Counted from the stretch's first letter, positions 1 through 9,340 are shown. The stretch: DNA of 64,000 bases from Aquimarina sp. ERC-38 (GCF_026222555.1 NZ_CP098511.1:2833501-2897500), one strand, 5' to 3'. Notes: generated by a model from the sequence alone, not told the origin. Program-made: numbers and translations.

Positions 1-434
1 ATTCGCATCAACATACTTGCCCAATCACAACTCTCCGTACCGCCGGCACCTGCAGTGATTTGAAGTACGGCACTCATGGCATCGCCTTCTTCACTTAACA
101 TGTTTTTAAACTCCAATTCTTCCAAGATATCCGTTACCTGATTGTATTTTTCAATAACTTCGGATTCGGGGGCATCGCCTTCTTTATGAAATTCTAATAA
201 TACCTCCAGGTCATCCGCAAGTTGCGCTGTTTTTTTATAATCCGCAACCCACTTTTTTTCCGCATTTAAGGCACGCATGATCTTTTCTGCTTCCTGGGCA
301 TCATTCCAAAAATCAGGAGCAAAGGTTTTTTCTTCTTCATTACTAATTTCAATCTCCTTTTGTTCAATATGAAGATATTCTTTTAGTTTTTCAACCCGCT
401 CATTAATTTCCTTTACCTGTTCGGCAGTAATCAT
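1..434 (-). CDS. prfB: Peptide chain release factor 2, N-terminal part (runs off the window)
   Basis: Reading from the ATG at 434 gives about 144 residues of the RF2 N-terminal coiled-coil domain, ending near the conserved TAGAGGTES segment; the GGQ catalytic region lies outside the window. RF2 releases peptides at UGA and UAA codons. The frame is open from the first ATG. Where the classical autoregulatory frameshift site sits (leader ending GYL followed by UGA), this gene reads Lys-Glu-Tyr-Leu-His with codons TAT CTT CAT, so no frameshift is needed. Family assignment is by recognition of the sequence; confidence is high although the gene is partial. Confidence 0.9.
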   Translation of the reverse strand, partial: MITAEQVKEINERVEKLKEYLHIEQKEIEISNEEEKTFAPDFWNDAQEAEKIMRALNAEKKWVADYKKTAQLADDLEVLLEFHKEGDAPESEVIEKYNQVTDILEELEFKNMLSEEGDAMSAVLQITAGAGGTESCDWASMLMR

Positions 435-448
435 AATTGAAATTTTTC

Positions 449-456
449 CAAAAATA
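449..456 (-). promoter_or_regulatory. Putative -7 box upstream of prfB
   Basis: The minus strand reads TATTTTTG, a match to the Bacteroidota -7 consensus TAnnTTTG, 14 bases upstream of the prfB ATG. No clean TTG box at the expected ~19-bp spacing was seen, so this is a half-supported promoter. Confidence 0.4.
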
Positions 457-613
457 CGCTATTTTCAAAAGTTGACATTCCTCAAAACTACTTTTCTAAA
501 GTAAGTATCCTTTGTTCTATTAAACAGAATATTTTAAATCTAATTTACAATAGCATTGGTGTACCAAAATTGCCCAGACTATTTTAGTTACAGCTATCTA
601 TCTTTTCCTAAAT

Positions 614-812
614 CCTTTCCAAAGGAAAGGACTTGTAGCCACCTTCCCTCAGGGAAGGGCCGGGGATGGGATTCGAAAAAGTAGAACTATTAGGGCCGGG
701 TCGGAGATGGGATTTAAAAAAGTAAGCCTATTCAGAAAGTGCCCCCGGGACGGGATGGGACGTAGAACAAGTTGGATCATTAAGAAAGGACCAGAAATGG
801 GAATAAGATAAA
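614..812. repeat. Two short palindromes followed by degenerate direct repeats
   Basis: This lies in a 508-bp gene-free stretch (435-942) between divergently transcribed prfB and the metalloprotease gene. Two perfect 7-bp-stem palindromes are visible: CCTTTCC-AAA-GGAAAGG at 614-630 and CCTTCCC-TCA-GGGAAGG at 642-658. From about 654 to 812 four degraded copies of a ~40-45 bp unit follow, each containing a GATGGGAT-like or ATGGGA-like core after a G-rich GGGCCGGG-like start. A minus-strand open frame here is only a reading of the repeats. The rest of the gap shows nothing I can name. Confidence 0.55.
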
Positions 813-942
813 ACCACTTACCAACAAAATTCACCTAACAAGAAGTTAATATCATCTTTACTACCTATTTTCTAAAGCTAAAATTTTCAACTAAAGGTAT
901 TTCCGTTTATTTTTACCCTTTTAGAACACTTTTATACAAATC

Positions 943-3387
943 ATGACCAGAATATACCGTTTACCTCATTTCTTTTTGCTTTTTTGCTTATTGTTTATAA
1001 CCAACATCACTTTTTCACAAGCTATTTCAGAGCAAAAAAATATAAAAAAGTATAATGGTTTTTTTAATTTCTATTACCAGGAAAAAGAGGATAAAATGTA
1101 TCTGGAAGTCAAAAAAGACTTAGGTGAATTTTTATATGTTCATTCTCTAACTACCGGAGTAGGATCTAATGACCTGGGTTTAGACCGGGGGCAAATTGGA
1201 GATGGTGTTGTGGTTTATTTTAAAAAAGCCGGAAATAAATTGTTACTGGTACAGCCCAATCAGGAGTATCGGGCGGTTACGGATAATAAAGCCGAAAAAA
1301 CCAGTGTAGCCCAGGCTTTTGCTACTTCGGTACTTTTTGGATTTAAAATTGAAGAAACTACGGCAACTAGTTTTATTGTTAATCTGACACCCTTTTTACT
1401 ACAAGATACCCATAAAGTTAGTAAACGCTTAAAAGATAGTAAAGAAGGAACTTATAAACTGGATACGTCCCGTAGCGCGTTGGCTATGGATAGAACACGT
1501 GCTTTCCCGAAAAACGTAGAATTTGAAGCTTTGCTAACTTTAAAAGGAGAACCTACTGGGAAACAGTTGCAAAGCGTAGTACCCAATCCTAATTATGTAA
1601 CCGTAAACCAACATCATTCTTTTGTAAAACTACCGGACAATAATTATAAAAAAAGGATTTTTGATCCCAGGTCGGGTGCCATGTACTTTAGTTATCAGGA
1701 TTATGCCACACCCATTGATGAACCTTTAGTTAAACGATTTATCTACCGGCATCGGTTAGAAAAAAAGAACCCCGGTGCTACCCTTAGCGAACCAGTTGAA
1801 CCTATTATCTATTATCTGGATCCGGGTACGCCGGAACCGGTTAGATCTGCTTTGCTGGAAGGTGCATCCTGGTGGGATCAGGCTTTTACGTCAATTGGTT
1901 TTAAAAACGCTTTTCAGGTTAAAATGCTACCGGAAGATGCAGATCCGCTAGATTTACGTTACAACGTTATTCAATGGGTACATCGATCTACCCGTGGGTG
2001 GAGTTATGGGGCTAGTGTAGCTGACCCCAGAACCGGCGAAATCCTAAAAGGGCATGTGAGTTTAGGTAGTTTAAGGATTCGGCAGGATTATCTGATTGCA
2101 CAAGCCTTGCTGAACAAACCTTTTGATCAACAGTCTAATGCTGAAAAGACAATGTTAGAAATGGCATTAGCACGAATTCGCCAGCTTTCTGCTCACGAAG
2201 TAGGACATACCTTAGGTTTCGCCCATAATTTTGCTGCAAGTACTAATAGTAGGGCTTCGGTGATGGACTATCCCCATCCTAAAATTGAATTAAAAAATGG
2301 CGAAATTGATTTGACTAATGCCTACGATACAAAAATAGGGGCATGGGATAAAATTTCCGTAGCTTATACCTATTCCGTTTTTACTTCAGAAGCTGAAGAA
2401 AAGGAAAAATTAAGTACTCTGCTTCAAAATGCACATCAAAACGGGTTGCGCTATATTACCGATCAGGATGCGCGTCCTCGTAATGGTTCTCATGCCTACG
2501 CTCACCTTTGGGATAACGGGGGTGATCCGGTAAAAGAATTAAATCATATTTTGGAAGTTCGTAAAACTGCTATGACTAATTTCTCCGAAAAAAATATAAA
2601 AGTAGGCGAAACCTATTCTAGTCTGGAAGACGTTTTTGTACCTCTTTACTTTTTACATAGATATCAAACCGAAGCCGTTGCTAAAATTATAGGAGGTTTG
2701 GAATATACCTATGCCAGTAGGGGAGACGGTCAACAAGTTGTAAAGGTGGTTGATGCTAAAATGCAGAAAAAAGCATTGGAGGCACTTTTACAAACCTTAA
2801 CTGCAGCGCAACTGGCAATCCCGGAAGAAAAGTTAAAACTATTTCCACCTCGTTCTTTCGGGTATCCTAAAACCAGGGAATCTTTTAAAGGCAAAACCGG
2901 TTTGAGCTTTGATGCGTTAAGTGCAACGGAGACCGCAACAGATATGACCTTAGGATTCGTATTAGAGCCTCAAAGATGCTCCAGGTTGATTCAGCAGAAA
3001 AGTTTAGATAATAATACCTTAGGGTTAAAAGAATTACTAGAAATTTTACAAAAAGAAATTTATAAAAATACGGCTTCGCAATCAGCTTATTACCAGGAAA
3101 TTTCTTTTTTGGTTTCTGAAGTATTTGTCAAACATCTCAAAAATTTGGCGGTAGCCAAAAATGTGTTACCACAGGTTAATGCGATCGCCACAAACCAACT
3201 ACAGCAACTACAGAAAAGGTTAGAAACTAAAGAAACAACTTACAAAGATTATTACATGTACCAGGCACAGCAAATAGCTAAATTTTTAGAAAAACCAGAA
3301 CAATTCACCCCAATACCAGCGCCAAAAATCCCGGACGGTTCCCCAATTGGAAGTTTTTGTGGAGGTTTCGATTTAACAAATAAGTAG
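943..3387 (+). CDS. Secreted zinc-dependent metalloprotease (metzincin-like, DUF5117/DUF4953 type)
   Basis: The 814-residue product starts with a signal peptide (hydrophobic residues 10-25, probable cleavage after Ser-Gln-Ala near 27). The zinc-binding motif HEVGHTLGFAH spans residues 418-428, giving His418, Glu419, His422 and His428, the extended metzincin signature. The length and the long flanking domains match the Bacteroidota family annotated as zinc-dependent metalloprotease with DUF5117 and DUF4953 domains. It is expected to act outside the inner membrane, in the periplasm or on the surface. There is no type IX sorting tail at the C-terminus. The substrate is unknown. It stands alone, with a 508-bp gap upstream and a toxin-antitoxin locus downstream. 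Confidence 0.85.
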   Translation: MTRIYRLPHFFLLFCLLFITNITFSQAISEQKNIKKYNGFFNFYYQEKEDKMYLEVKKDLGEFLYVHSLTTGVGSNDLGLDRGQIGDGVVVYFKKAGNKLLLVQPNQEYRAVTDNKAEKTSVAQAFATSVLFGFKIEETTATSFIVNLTPFLLQDTHKVSKRLKDSKEGTYKLDTSRSALAMDRTRAFPKNVEFEALLTLKGEPTGKQLQSVVPNPNYVTVNQHHSFVKLPDNNYKKRIFDPRSGAMYFSYQDYATPIDEPLVKRFIYRHRLEKKNPGATLSEPVEPIIYYLDPGTPEPVRSALLEGASWWDQAFTSIGFKNAFQVKMLPEDADPLDLRYNVIQWVHRSTRGWSYGASVADPRTGEILKGHVSLGSLRIRQDYLIAQALLNKPFDQQSNAEKTMLEMALARIRQLSAHEVGHTLGFAHNFAASTNSRASVMDYPHPKIELKNGEIDLTNAYDTKIGAWDKISVAYTYSVFTSEAEEKEKLSTLLQNAHQNGLRYITDQDARPRNGSHAYAHLWDNGGDPVKELNHILEVRKTAMTNFSEKNIKVGETYSSLEDVFVPLYFLHRYQTEAVAKIIGGLEYTYASRGDGQQVVKVVDAKMQKKALEALLQTLTAAQLAIPEEKLKLFPPRSFGYPKTRESFKGKTGLSFDALSATETATDMTLGFVLEPQRCSRLIQQKSLDNNTLGLKELLEILQKEIYKNTASQSAYYQEISFLVSEVFVKHLKNLAVAKNVLPQVNAIATNQLQQLQKRLETKETTYKDYYMYQAQQIAKFLEKPEQFTPIPAPKIPDGSPIGSFCGGFDLTNK

Positions 3388-3497
3388 ATATATGTTCTGA
3401 AGGAATAATATTTAGCAGTGTAGATGCACTTTTACAATTAAATATTTCTATAAAATTACTAGAATGTTAGAACGATAGTTTTTAATATAGGAAATAT

Positions 3498-3545
3498 ACG
3501 TGTATTTATTTTTAAAAATACACGTGCTCCAATACGATTTCGTAT
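3498..3545. promoter_or_regulatory. Palindromic operator candidates ahead of the DUF6364/PIN module
   Basis: A perfect 10-bp inverted repeat ACGTGTATTT / AAATACACGT (3498-3507 and 3516-3525, 8-bp loop) is followed by ATACG-ATTT-CGTAT (3532-3545). Both lie 20-70 bp upstream of the antitoxin ATG. Type II antitoxins normally autorepress through such dyads, so this is a plausible operator; the assignment is inference from position and symmetry. Confidence 0.5.
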
Positions 3546-3566
3546 ATTAGTAAATAAATCGCTACA

Positions 3567-3815
3567 ATGAACACAAAATTGACCTTAACTATAGGACAAG
3601 AAATTATTCATAAGGCTAAGCAGTACGCAAGAGAAAAAAACCGTAGTTTATCTGATATAATCGAGAATTATCTTAAAACCCTTATTGATAAAAAACCTCA
3701 GGAAGAAAACGATTCCAGTCCGATCGTAGCATCTTTAAGAGGTTCTTTTAAAGCACCTTCAGATTTTGATTATAAAAAGCAATTAAACGAACGTCTAGAA
3801 AAGAAATATCTGTAA
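3567..3815 (+). CDS. DUF6364-like antitoxin
   Basis: The 82-residue protein begins MNTKLTLTIGQEIIHKAKQY, the ribbon-helix-helix-like N-terminus of the DUF6364 family, and has a polar C-terminal tail that would wrap the toxin. It directly precedes a PIN-domain gene whose coding frame overlaps its stop codon, the usual antitoxin-first order. It is predicted to bind DNA as a dimer at the upstream palindromes and to neutralise the PIN ribonuclease. A minus-strand open frame across 3748-3951 is a shadow of the two genes. Confidence 0.75.
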   Translation: MNTKLTLTIGQEIIHKAKQYAREKNRSLSDIIENYLKTLIDKKPQEENDSSPIVASLRGSFKAPSDFDYKKQLNERLEKKYL

Positions 3816-4240
3816 TAGATAACGTACTTTTAGATACCGATGTGCCTCTTGACTTCTTTTTCGATAGAAAACCTTTTTTGAATGATGCAGCTAAAGTCTT
3901 AAGCCTTTGTGAAAATAAAAAAATTAAAGGGTATACCACTCCTGTAATCATAGCAAACGCCTACTATCTCTTACGAAAAACGGCTAAACAAGAAGTTGTC
4001 ATAGGTAAATTAAATCAACTTTTAAACCTAATAGATGTAGTAAAAATGGATAGAAAAGTAGTTTTAAAAGCATTAAATGCTGATTTTAAAGATTTTGAAG
4101 ATGCTCTACAAAATTTTTCAGCAGTTAATAAAGGTGAAATTAAGATAATTCTGACCAGAAATATAAAAGACTTTAAACGTAGCGAACTGGCAATTTTAAC
4201 GCCTGAAACATACCTTAAGGCTAGAAGCGTCAGTAATTGA
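3815..4240 (+). CDS. PIN-domain toxin (PIN_3 type) with a non-standard or lost start codon
   Basis: The frame reads IDNVLLDTDVPLDFFFDRKP from 3815 and ends with the family C-terminus ILTRNIKDFKRSELAILTPE. PIN proteins are metal-dependent ribonucleases, and the first catalytic Asp lies in the Leu-Leu-Asp-Thr-Asp segment. The only standard downstream start (GTG at 3842) would remove both acidic residues of that segment. The natural start should be the codon at 3815-3817 that overlaps the antitoxin stop (TAATA), but it is ATA rather than ATG. The toxin may therefore be weakly translated from ATA or be silenced. The acidic core DFEDALQ is intact. Family confidence is good; functional state is uncertain. 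Confidence 0.65.
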   Translation: MDNVLLDTDVPLDFFFDRKPFLNDAAKVLSLCENKKIKGYTTPVIIANAYYLLRKTAKQEVVIGKLNQLLNLIDVVKMDRKVVLKALNADFKDFEDALQNFSAVNKGEIKIILTRNIKDFKRSELAILTPETYLKARSVSN

Positions 4241-4300
4241 TAGTTTCTTATATAGCTTCATACAAAGCATTACGTTAGTCATGATTTTTGATACTACAAA

Positions 4301-4340
4301 CGATAGCAACCTGCCCGTCCGCAGGCGAGTCTTGATTCTT
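4301..4340. repeat. Dispersed palindromic repeat (REP-like), copy 1
   Basis: CCTGCCCGTCCGCAGGCG with flanks CGATAGCAA and GTCTTGATTCTT forms an imperfect palindrome. Related copies occur at 14073-14100 and, inverted, at 34541-34580. All three are intergenic. Confidence 0.7.
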
Positions 4341-4426
4341 TACCGGATGATAATAACTTCAAATTAATTTACACTACAATACCATACATTTCTTAATTTT
4401 AAACTTCCAATTAAAACAAATCCACC

Positions 4427-5461
4427 ATGAAAATTGATTTAAGAAGCGATACGATTACCAAACCTACTCCGGAGATGCTTAAAGCCATGATGAATGCTGA
4501 AGTGGGGGATGATGTATATAAAGAAGATCCTACCGTTAATCAATTAGAAAGTTATGTAGCGGAATTATTTGGAAAAGAAAAAGCATTATTTTTTCCTACC
4601 GGAAGTATGGCTAACCAGGCTGCTATTAAAATGCATACCCAACCCGGGGAGCAACTCATTGCAGATGCTTACGCACATGTATATAATTATGAAGGAGGTG
4701 GGGTTTCCTTTAATAGTGGGGTTTCTTGCAAGCTATTACCAGGAGATCGCGGACGTATTACAGCAGAACAAGTGGTAAATGCCATTAACCCTCCGGATTT
4801 TTACCATAGTCCGTTAACCAGTTTGGTTTGTATTGAAAATACCACCAACAAAGGGGGCGGGGCTTGTTACGATTTTGCCGAACTTGAAAAGATTAGAGAA
4901 GTTTGTAACCAACATCAGTTGGGGTATCATCTGGATGGTGCTCGTTTATGGAATGCACTGGAGGCTAAAAACGAAACTCCGGAACAATACGGAGCTTTAT
5001 TTGATACTATTTCAGTTTGTTTAAGTAAAGGTTTGGGTGCTCCGATGGGGTCATTACTGGTTGGGGATGGCGAAATCATGGAAAAAGCCTTACGGGTTCG
5101 GAAAGTGTTAGGCGGAGGTATGCGTCAGATCGGATATATGGCAGCAGGCGGACTTTATGGATTACAACATCATCGTAAACGCCTGATGGAAGACCATCAA
5201 AAAGCGAAAGAAATTGCTCAAGTTCTTCTAAGCTTACCTTATGTAGTTTCTGTAGAACCGGTAGAAACGAATATCATTATTTTCACCATTTCAGGAAGTG
5301 AAAAAGAATTTATCGATCAAATGGCATCAAAAAATGTTCAATTTTACGGAATGGGCGGGGGTAAACTTCGTTTTGTCACCCATCTTGACTATACGGATAA
5401 AATGCATACTTATTTTTTAAAATTACTAGAAGAGAGTGCTACGATTCACTTAACTTCTTAG
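4427..5461 (+). CDS. ltaE: Low-specificity L-threonine aldolase (PLP-dependent)
   Basis: The 344-residue product has the standard length and opens [20 protein letters not shown], the threonine aldolase N-terminus. The PLP lysine is Lys201 in [11 protein letters not shown], and Asp170 in HLDGAR should contact the pyridine nitrogen. It cleaves L-threonine or allo-threonine to glycine and acetaldehyde in the cytoplasm. The ATG follows a purine-poor leader; no alternative upstream start fits the family. It stands as a single gene, and downstream lies a broken YegP-like frame on the other strand. Confidence 0.92.
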   Translation: MKIDLRSDTITKPTPEMLKAMMNAEVGDDVYKEDPTVNQLESYVAELFGKEKALFFPTGSMANQAAIKMHTQPGEQLIADAYAHVYNYEGGGVSFNSGVSCKLLPGDRGRITAEQVVNAINPPDFYHSPLTSLVCIENTTNKGGGACYDFAELEKIREVCNQHQLGYHLDGARLWNALEAKNETPEQYGALFDTISVCLSKGLGAPMGSLLVGDGEIMEKALRVRKVLGGGMRQIGYMAAGGLYGLQHHRKRLMEDHQKAKEIAQVLLSLPYVVSVEPVETNIIIFTISGSEKEFIDQMASKNVQFYGMGGGKLRFVTHLDYTDKMHTYFLKLLEESATIHLTS

Positions 5462-5468
5462 ATTTATT

Positions 5469-5648
5469 TTACGCTACTCCAATTCCTGCCAGCGTAGATT
5501 TAAATAAAAGTATTTCATTATTCATTCCAGATTCCGAAGTGTACTCATTACTTTTAGCTACAATGCCTCCCTCTCTAACTTTAAGAACAAGATAAAATCT
5601 ACTGTGTTCCTTTGTTTTTCGTTCAATTAAATTATGAGCAGCTATCTC
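5469..5648 (-). pseudogene. Remnant of a YegP/DUF1508-like protein
   Basis: In the 344-bp gap after the aldolase gene the minus strand is open for 59 codons, bounded upstream by TGA (5651-5649) with no usable start. It contains RFYLVLKVREGGIVAKSNEY followed by TSESGMNNEI. This matches the YegP repeat pattern (FYLVLK, then GEVI.TSE.Y.S..G..NGI) closely enough to call a relic. An ATG occurs only late in the segment. It is most likely the C-terminal repeat of a tandem DUF1508 gene whose front has decayed. No other feature was found between it and 5805. Confidence 0.55.
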
Positions 5649-5805
5649 TCACATGTCTTTAATACAATTCCGGATTCTTCTTTAGAAGTATATATAATAC
5701 TCTTCACCAATTGCTACCCCGTAACGGTACAAAAGGAAAATTAAAAAGAACTTACCCCATGTTTTTAAATTGGCAACGACTTATAATTTAAAAAGAATTA
5801 CCAGA

Positions 5806-6900
5806 CTATTTCTTAGCATCTCCGGAATTTTCGGCGTCTTCAAATTCAATTTCGTCATCTACCGTGTTTTTAAATGCCTGTATCCATGCATTTTTAAAAA
5901 TATTAGTGACTGTAGGCCAAATTTTAGTAGAAACCTTATTTAAATCTCCTTCAATTGGCACTTTAGTAGCTAACGTATTGTTCTTTTGGTTCTTTAAAAC
6001 AAACTTAAAAAAGCCAACAAAGCCTTCCCATAACTTATTAAAGAACCCATCTTCTTTTCCAACTAGCTTTGCATTCTTTAAGAGAGGCTTGATATATCCT
6101 TTCAAATATCCATCAGCTATAGCCATTTCGCTGTACAAATTAAATTGCCCCTCATTAAAGTCAATACCTGCATAATGTTTAGTAAAATCATTAAGAGCCG
6201 TAGCCGCCGCTTCTTCTAGTGAAAAAGAAATATCCATATCAGGAACCTCTTTGACCAGGTCCATCTTACCATCCAACTTTACTTTTCCATTACCAATCGA
6301 AACAGCAGTAGCCTCTAGGGTAGAAGGTAATTCCCTGTCCGTTCGTACGACATTTCGTAAGTTAGTAGCATTCAGTGTTATATTATTCATATTGAGATCA
6401 ATAGTAGGTTCTGCTGTTACCTCTACAAAGGCTACTTTTCCGTTAGTAATCTGCAAGGTATTGATATCAATAGGTACCAGGTCTGTTAAAGCCTTTGTCC
6501 AGTCTTCTACTTCCGGAGTTTGTGTACTATCCTGTGTTTGATCTTCAAAAACATAGATAATTGTAGGGGCATCCATTACAATTTCGGTAACAATCTTGCC
6601 TTTTAATAAAGAACGCCATTCTACCGAGATATCAGTTCGCTTAAAATCCAAAAACGGAACCTGCGAGGTAGCATCTACTTTATTTAAATACAAATTATCA
6701 ATGGCATACGCTCCTCGGATCAACGAAATATCAATATCTTCTACCTGCCCGTAATATCCTGGAATCGTAGCGAGGGTCTTATTTACATAACTTTTAACCA
6801 GGTAGGGTAAGGCTAAACGCAGTATTAATAATAAAACAATGATTAATACCGGAATCAGGTACCTTTTCTTTTTATATCTTTTTCTATGTGGTGTATTCAT
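5806..6900 (-). CDS. AsmA/DUF748-like envelope protein with one N-terminal membrane helix
   Basis: The 364-residue product has a basic N-terminus (HRKRYKKKRYL) followed by one transmembrane helix at about 14-33, then a long beta-rich region. Segments such as VEDIDISLIRGAYAIDNLYL resemble DUF748/AsmA-type proteins, which span the periplasm and are linked to lipid transport or outer-membrane assembly. The C-terminus is acidic (DDEIEFEDAEN). It lies 60 bp downstream of another protein of the same general build (start 8511), so the two may be co-transcribed. Function is inferred only from architecture. Confidence 0.6.
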   Translation of the reverse strand: MNTPHRKRYKKKRYLIPVLIIVLLLILRLALPYLVKSYVNKTLATIPGYYGQVEDIDISLIRGAYAIDNLYLNKVDATSQVPFLDFKRTDISVEWRSLLKGKIVTEIVMDAPTIIYVFEDQTQDSTQTPEVEDWTKALTDLVPIDINTLQITNGKVAFVEVTAEPTIDLNMNNITLNATNLRNVVRTDRELPSTLEATAVSIGNGKVKLDGKMDLVKEVPDMDISFSLEEAAATALNDFTKHYAGIDFNEGQFNLYSEMAIADGYLKGYIKPLLKNAKLVGKEDGFFNKLWEGFVGFFKFVLKNQKNNTLATKVPIEGDLNKVSTKIWPTVTNIFKNAWIQAFKNTVDDEIEFEDAENSGDAKK

Positions 6901-6960
6901 ATGATAGGTTGTGTTTCTAAAAATAAGACTTTAGAAACAAAAAATGACGTATCTCATAAT

Positions 6961-8511
6961 TTATTCTTTTTTTCCATTGCCTACCATGGTAGAAATCATT
7001 CCGTCACGAACCTGTAACCATAGATAGTTGAAAAAGGATTTTTCCGGGTTTCGTTTGGTTTCTATCTGTCCGTATCGGTACCCGTTCTTATCAGTTTTTG
7101 AACCATTATTAATTAATAACCTACCTACCGCAGTTAAAAATTTATTGACTCCTAATCGGTCTTTCTTTAAGACTTTAAATTCAAAATCCTTATACTTCAT
7201 TTTCATGTTCCCTTTTGCCATTTGGTTATTACCATAGCTTGTAAAGTATAATTCTTCCACTTTTCCGGATGCTTTGGATTGTAAATTTGAAGTTAAAAAC
7301 GGATTGAAAACCTGGGCGTTAAGATGAAGTATGGTACCTGAAAGAGAAAATTGATCTGTATTTTTAGCAATACCAAAATTCCAGTCTAAGGTTAAAGGAG
7401 CAGCACCCATTAATAAGGTATTAATTTTTATTTTACAAGTATCTGCAAGCGAACTTAAGTTAAAAATAGACGCATCTAAATCTGAAAAATACAATGCTTC
7501 CGGTTGAACGCTGTTTTCCGTCTCTTCCTGGTAGCTGATATACCCCTTTTGAATCTGCGTAGTATCAATTTGTAATTGAAAAGGTAGTTCTTTTAAAAGT
7601 TGTCCGTATGATTTTTTATAAGAAGTGTCATCTGGCAAACGTTTATCACGGTAAAAACGAGCCTTTGGAGATACTGTAACTAATTTTGAAATAGCTAATT
7701 GTAAACTATCCTGTACATGTGAAATTTGAGGAGCGTCTATAGTAATCACAGGAACTTCCAGGTGGACATAATCCCTTTCGGTCTTTATTAATTTAGATAA
7801 TTCACGTTTGGAAACCTTTGTTTTATAAGAGGTGTTTTCCATGACAATTTGATTTCTCTTAACCGCTACGTTTTCAACTTTAAATACTTCGTAATAATCC
7901 GTGTAGTAGGTAATCTGATGAATTCTGCCCTGAGCCGAAGAAAAAGTAAAGGGAATGTTTTGTTTTACTGTTTTTTCGGTAAAAGCAAGATTTTCTAATT
8001 GTAACTGAATTCGATTTATACTAAATTTAGGTTCTTCCGAATGTATTGTATGCTGTAATATTTTTCCATTAGTAATTTGTAAAGATTCAATAATGATAGG
8101 TAAAACTTCGGAAGTTACTTCTAAACTTAGTTCATTCGTAAAACTGTCTTCAACTATTTCAGATTCTTTAAATATTTTAATAAAAGGGTGATTGACCTTA
8201 ACTTTTTCAATAATAATATTGTCATTCAATAGATAGTTATAAAAACTTAACCCGGATGCTTTTAGTTTTACATTTTCTATATGATGAGAATACTTTGCAT
8301 CTAATTGTATACGAAGGGTAAGACTATCAAACTCCACAAAATTTTGAAGTAAACTAACCGAAAGGTTTTTGTAATTTACAGTGATAGTTTTAGGAAGTCT
8401 GGTAGAAAGTGCATCTTCAATCTTAGCTTTAGCATAACGTTCTAATCCGAAGATACTTAGTACTATGATAATTAGAACTAAAAATAAAATGCCACTCCAC
8501 TTTTTAATCAT
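6961..8511 (-). CDS. AsmA-like membrane-anchored protein of unknown function
   Basis: The 516-residue product has a single N-terminal membrane helix (residues 6-24, WSGILFLVLIIIVLSIFGL) and then a beta-rich ectodomain containing phrases such as ILQHTIHSEEPKFSINRIQL, typical of the AsmA/TamB/DUF748 superfamily in Bacteroidota. It precedes a shorter protein of the same design in the same direction, which suggests a small two-gene envelope operon. No catalytic motif is visible. The upstream side contains a 23-bp tandem repeat array. Confidence 0.55.
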   Translation of the reverse strand: MIKKWSGILFLVLIIIVLSIFGLERYAKAKIEDALSTRLPKTITVNYKNLSVSLLQNFVEFDSLTLRIQLDAKYSHHIENVKLKASGLSFYNYLLNDNIIIEKVKVNHPFIKIFKESEIVEDSFTNELSLEVTSEVLPIIIESLQITNGKILQHTIHSEEPKFSINRIQLQLENLAFTEKTVKQNIPFTFSSAQGRIHQITYYTDYYEVFKVENVAVKRNQIVMENTSYKTKVSKRELSKLIKTERDYVHLEVPVITIDAPQISHVQDSLQLAISKLVTVSPKARFYRDKRLPDDTSYKKSYGQLLKELPFQLQIDTTQIQKGYISYQEETENSVQPEALYFSDLDASIFNLSSLADTCKIKINTLLMGAAPLTLDWNFGIAKNTDQFSLSGTILHLNAQVFNPFLTSNLQSKASGKVEELYFTSYGNNQMAKGNMKMKYKDFEFKVLKKDRLGVNKFLTAVGRLLINNGSKTDKNGYRYGQIETKRNPEKSFFNYLWLQVRDGMISTMVGNGKKE

Positions 8512-8661
8512 ATATAAATTTTAATTGAAGATAGAAGATATCATTTAATTTAATAGTCCAAAGCTTCTTAAATCAAACTAGTTTTAAAATTCTAAAATGA
8601 CCTTAAAGCAATGATAAAAATAACAACCATCAACTAATTATTCTATAGTGTAATTTTCCAT

Positions 8662-8870
8662 GAGCAAAGCGAACTAACCTCTAACAGCGAAGCGATCTAT
8701 TATTTGAAAGCAAAGCGGTCTATATTCTATAAGCGAAGCGATCTATTGCCTACAAACGAGAGCAATCCAACCTCTAGCAGCAAAGCGGTCTATATTCTAA
8801 AAGCGAAGCGATCTAACTTCTAGTAGCAAAGCGGTCTAAACTCTATCAGTAAAGCGGTCTATTCTCTAAA
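8662..8870. repeat. Nine-copy 23-bp degenerate tandem repeat
   Basis: The 367-bp gap 8512-8878 holds about nine copies of a 23-bp unit with core AGCRAAGCGRTCTA followed by a variable tail like TATTCTAAA. Two flavours, AGCAAAGCGGTCTA and AGCGAAGCGATCTA, partly alternate. The period is kept within a base or two although single copies have diverged (for example GAGCAAAGCGAACTA and AACGAGAGCAATCCA). It sits between ybaB and the AsmA-like gene, both minus strand, so it would be in the readthrough transcript. No frame is protein-like. Confidence 0.8.
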
Positions 8871-8878
8871 AACCAAAC

Positions 8879-9202
8879 CTACTTAAACATATCCAACCCC
8901 GGTATATTCGGCATTCCGTCTTTAGCCGCAGCAGCAAGTTCTCGCTCATTAATTTCAGAAGCTTTAGCAATTGCTTTGTTCAAGGTTAAAATTAAGTAAT
9001 CCTCTAATTGTTCTTTATCTTCCAGTAGTTGATCATCAATAGTAATCCCCTTTATAACCCGGTCAGCTGTCATAGTTACCTTTAATAGATCATCACTACT
9101 TTTTTCCTCTAGGCTAATAGTAGCCATTCTTTTTTTGGTTTCTTCCACCTTTTGCTGGGCTTCTTTTAATTTGCCCATCATTCCCATCATATCTCCGAAC
9201 AT
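8879..9202 (-). CDS. ybaB: YbaB/EbfC-family nucleoid-associated protein
   Basis: This 107-residue protein has the Met-rich N-terminus [20 protein letters not shown] and the family core, with an expected length of 100-110. It forms small dimeric DNA-binding 'tweezers'. There is no dnaX or recR neighbour, unlike in many proteobacteria. The ATG at 9202 is preceded by the purine-rich AAGAAGAGAA, a plausible ribosome-binding site, and by a TAnnTTTG box. Confidence 0.9.
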   Translation of the reverse strand: MFGDMMGMMGKLKEAQQKVEETKKRMATISLEEKSSDDLLKVTMTADRVIKGITIDDQLLEDKEQLEDYLILTLNKAIAKASEINERELAAAAKDGMPNIPGLDMFK

Positions 9203-9227
9203 TTCTCTTCTTTTTTAAATTAGAAAA

Positions 9228-9235
9228 CAAAATTA
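9228..9235 (-). promoter_or_regulatory. Putative -7 box of ybaB
   Basis: The minus strand reads TAATTTTG, matching TAnnTTTG, 25 bases upstream of the ybaB start. A clear -33 TTG was not found at the usual distance. Confidence 0.4.
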
Positions 9236-9340
9236 GTATTTTGCACTTACATACGACTATTTTAGATCAAATCATTACATAAAATGTAGTTCCTTTCTGT
9301 TATTTTTGTTCTCAGTTGCTAACTAGAAAAATTCCAACTT

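Noticed and set aside
649..834. Open frame of 61 codons on the minus strand
   Set aside because: It only reads through the degenerate direct repeats; composition is not protein-like and there is no start context.
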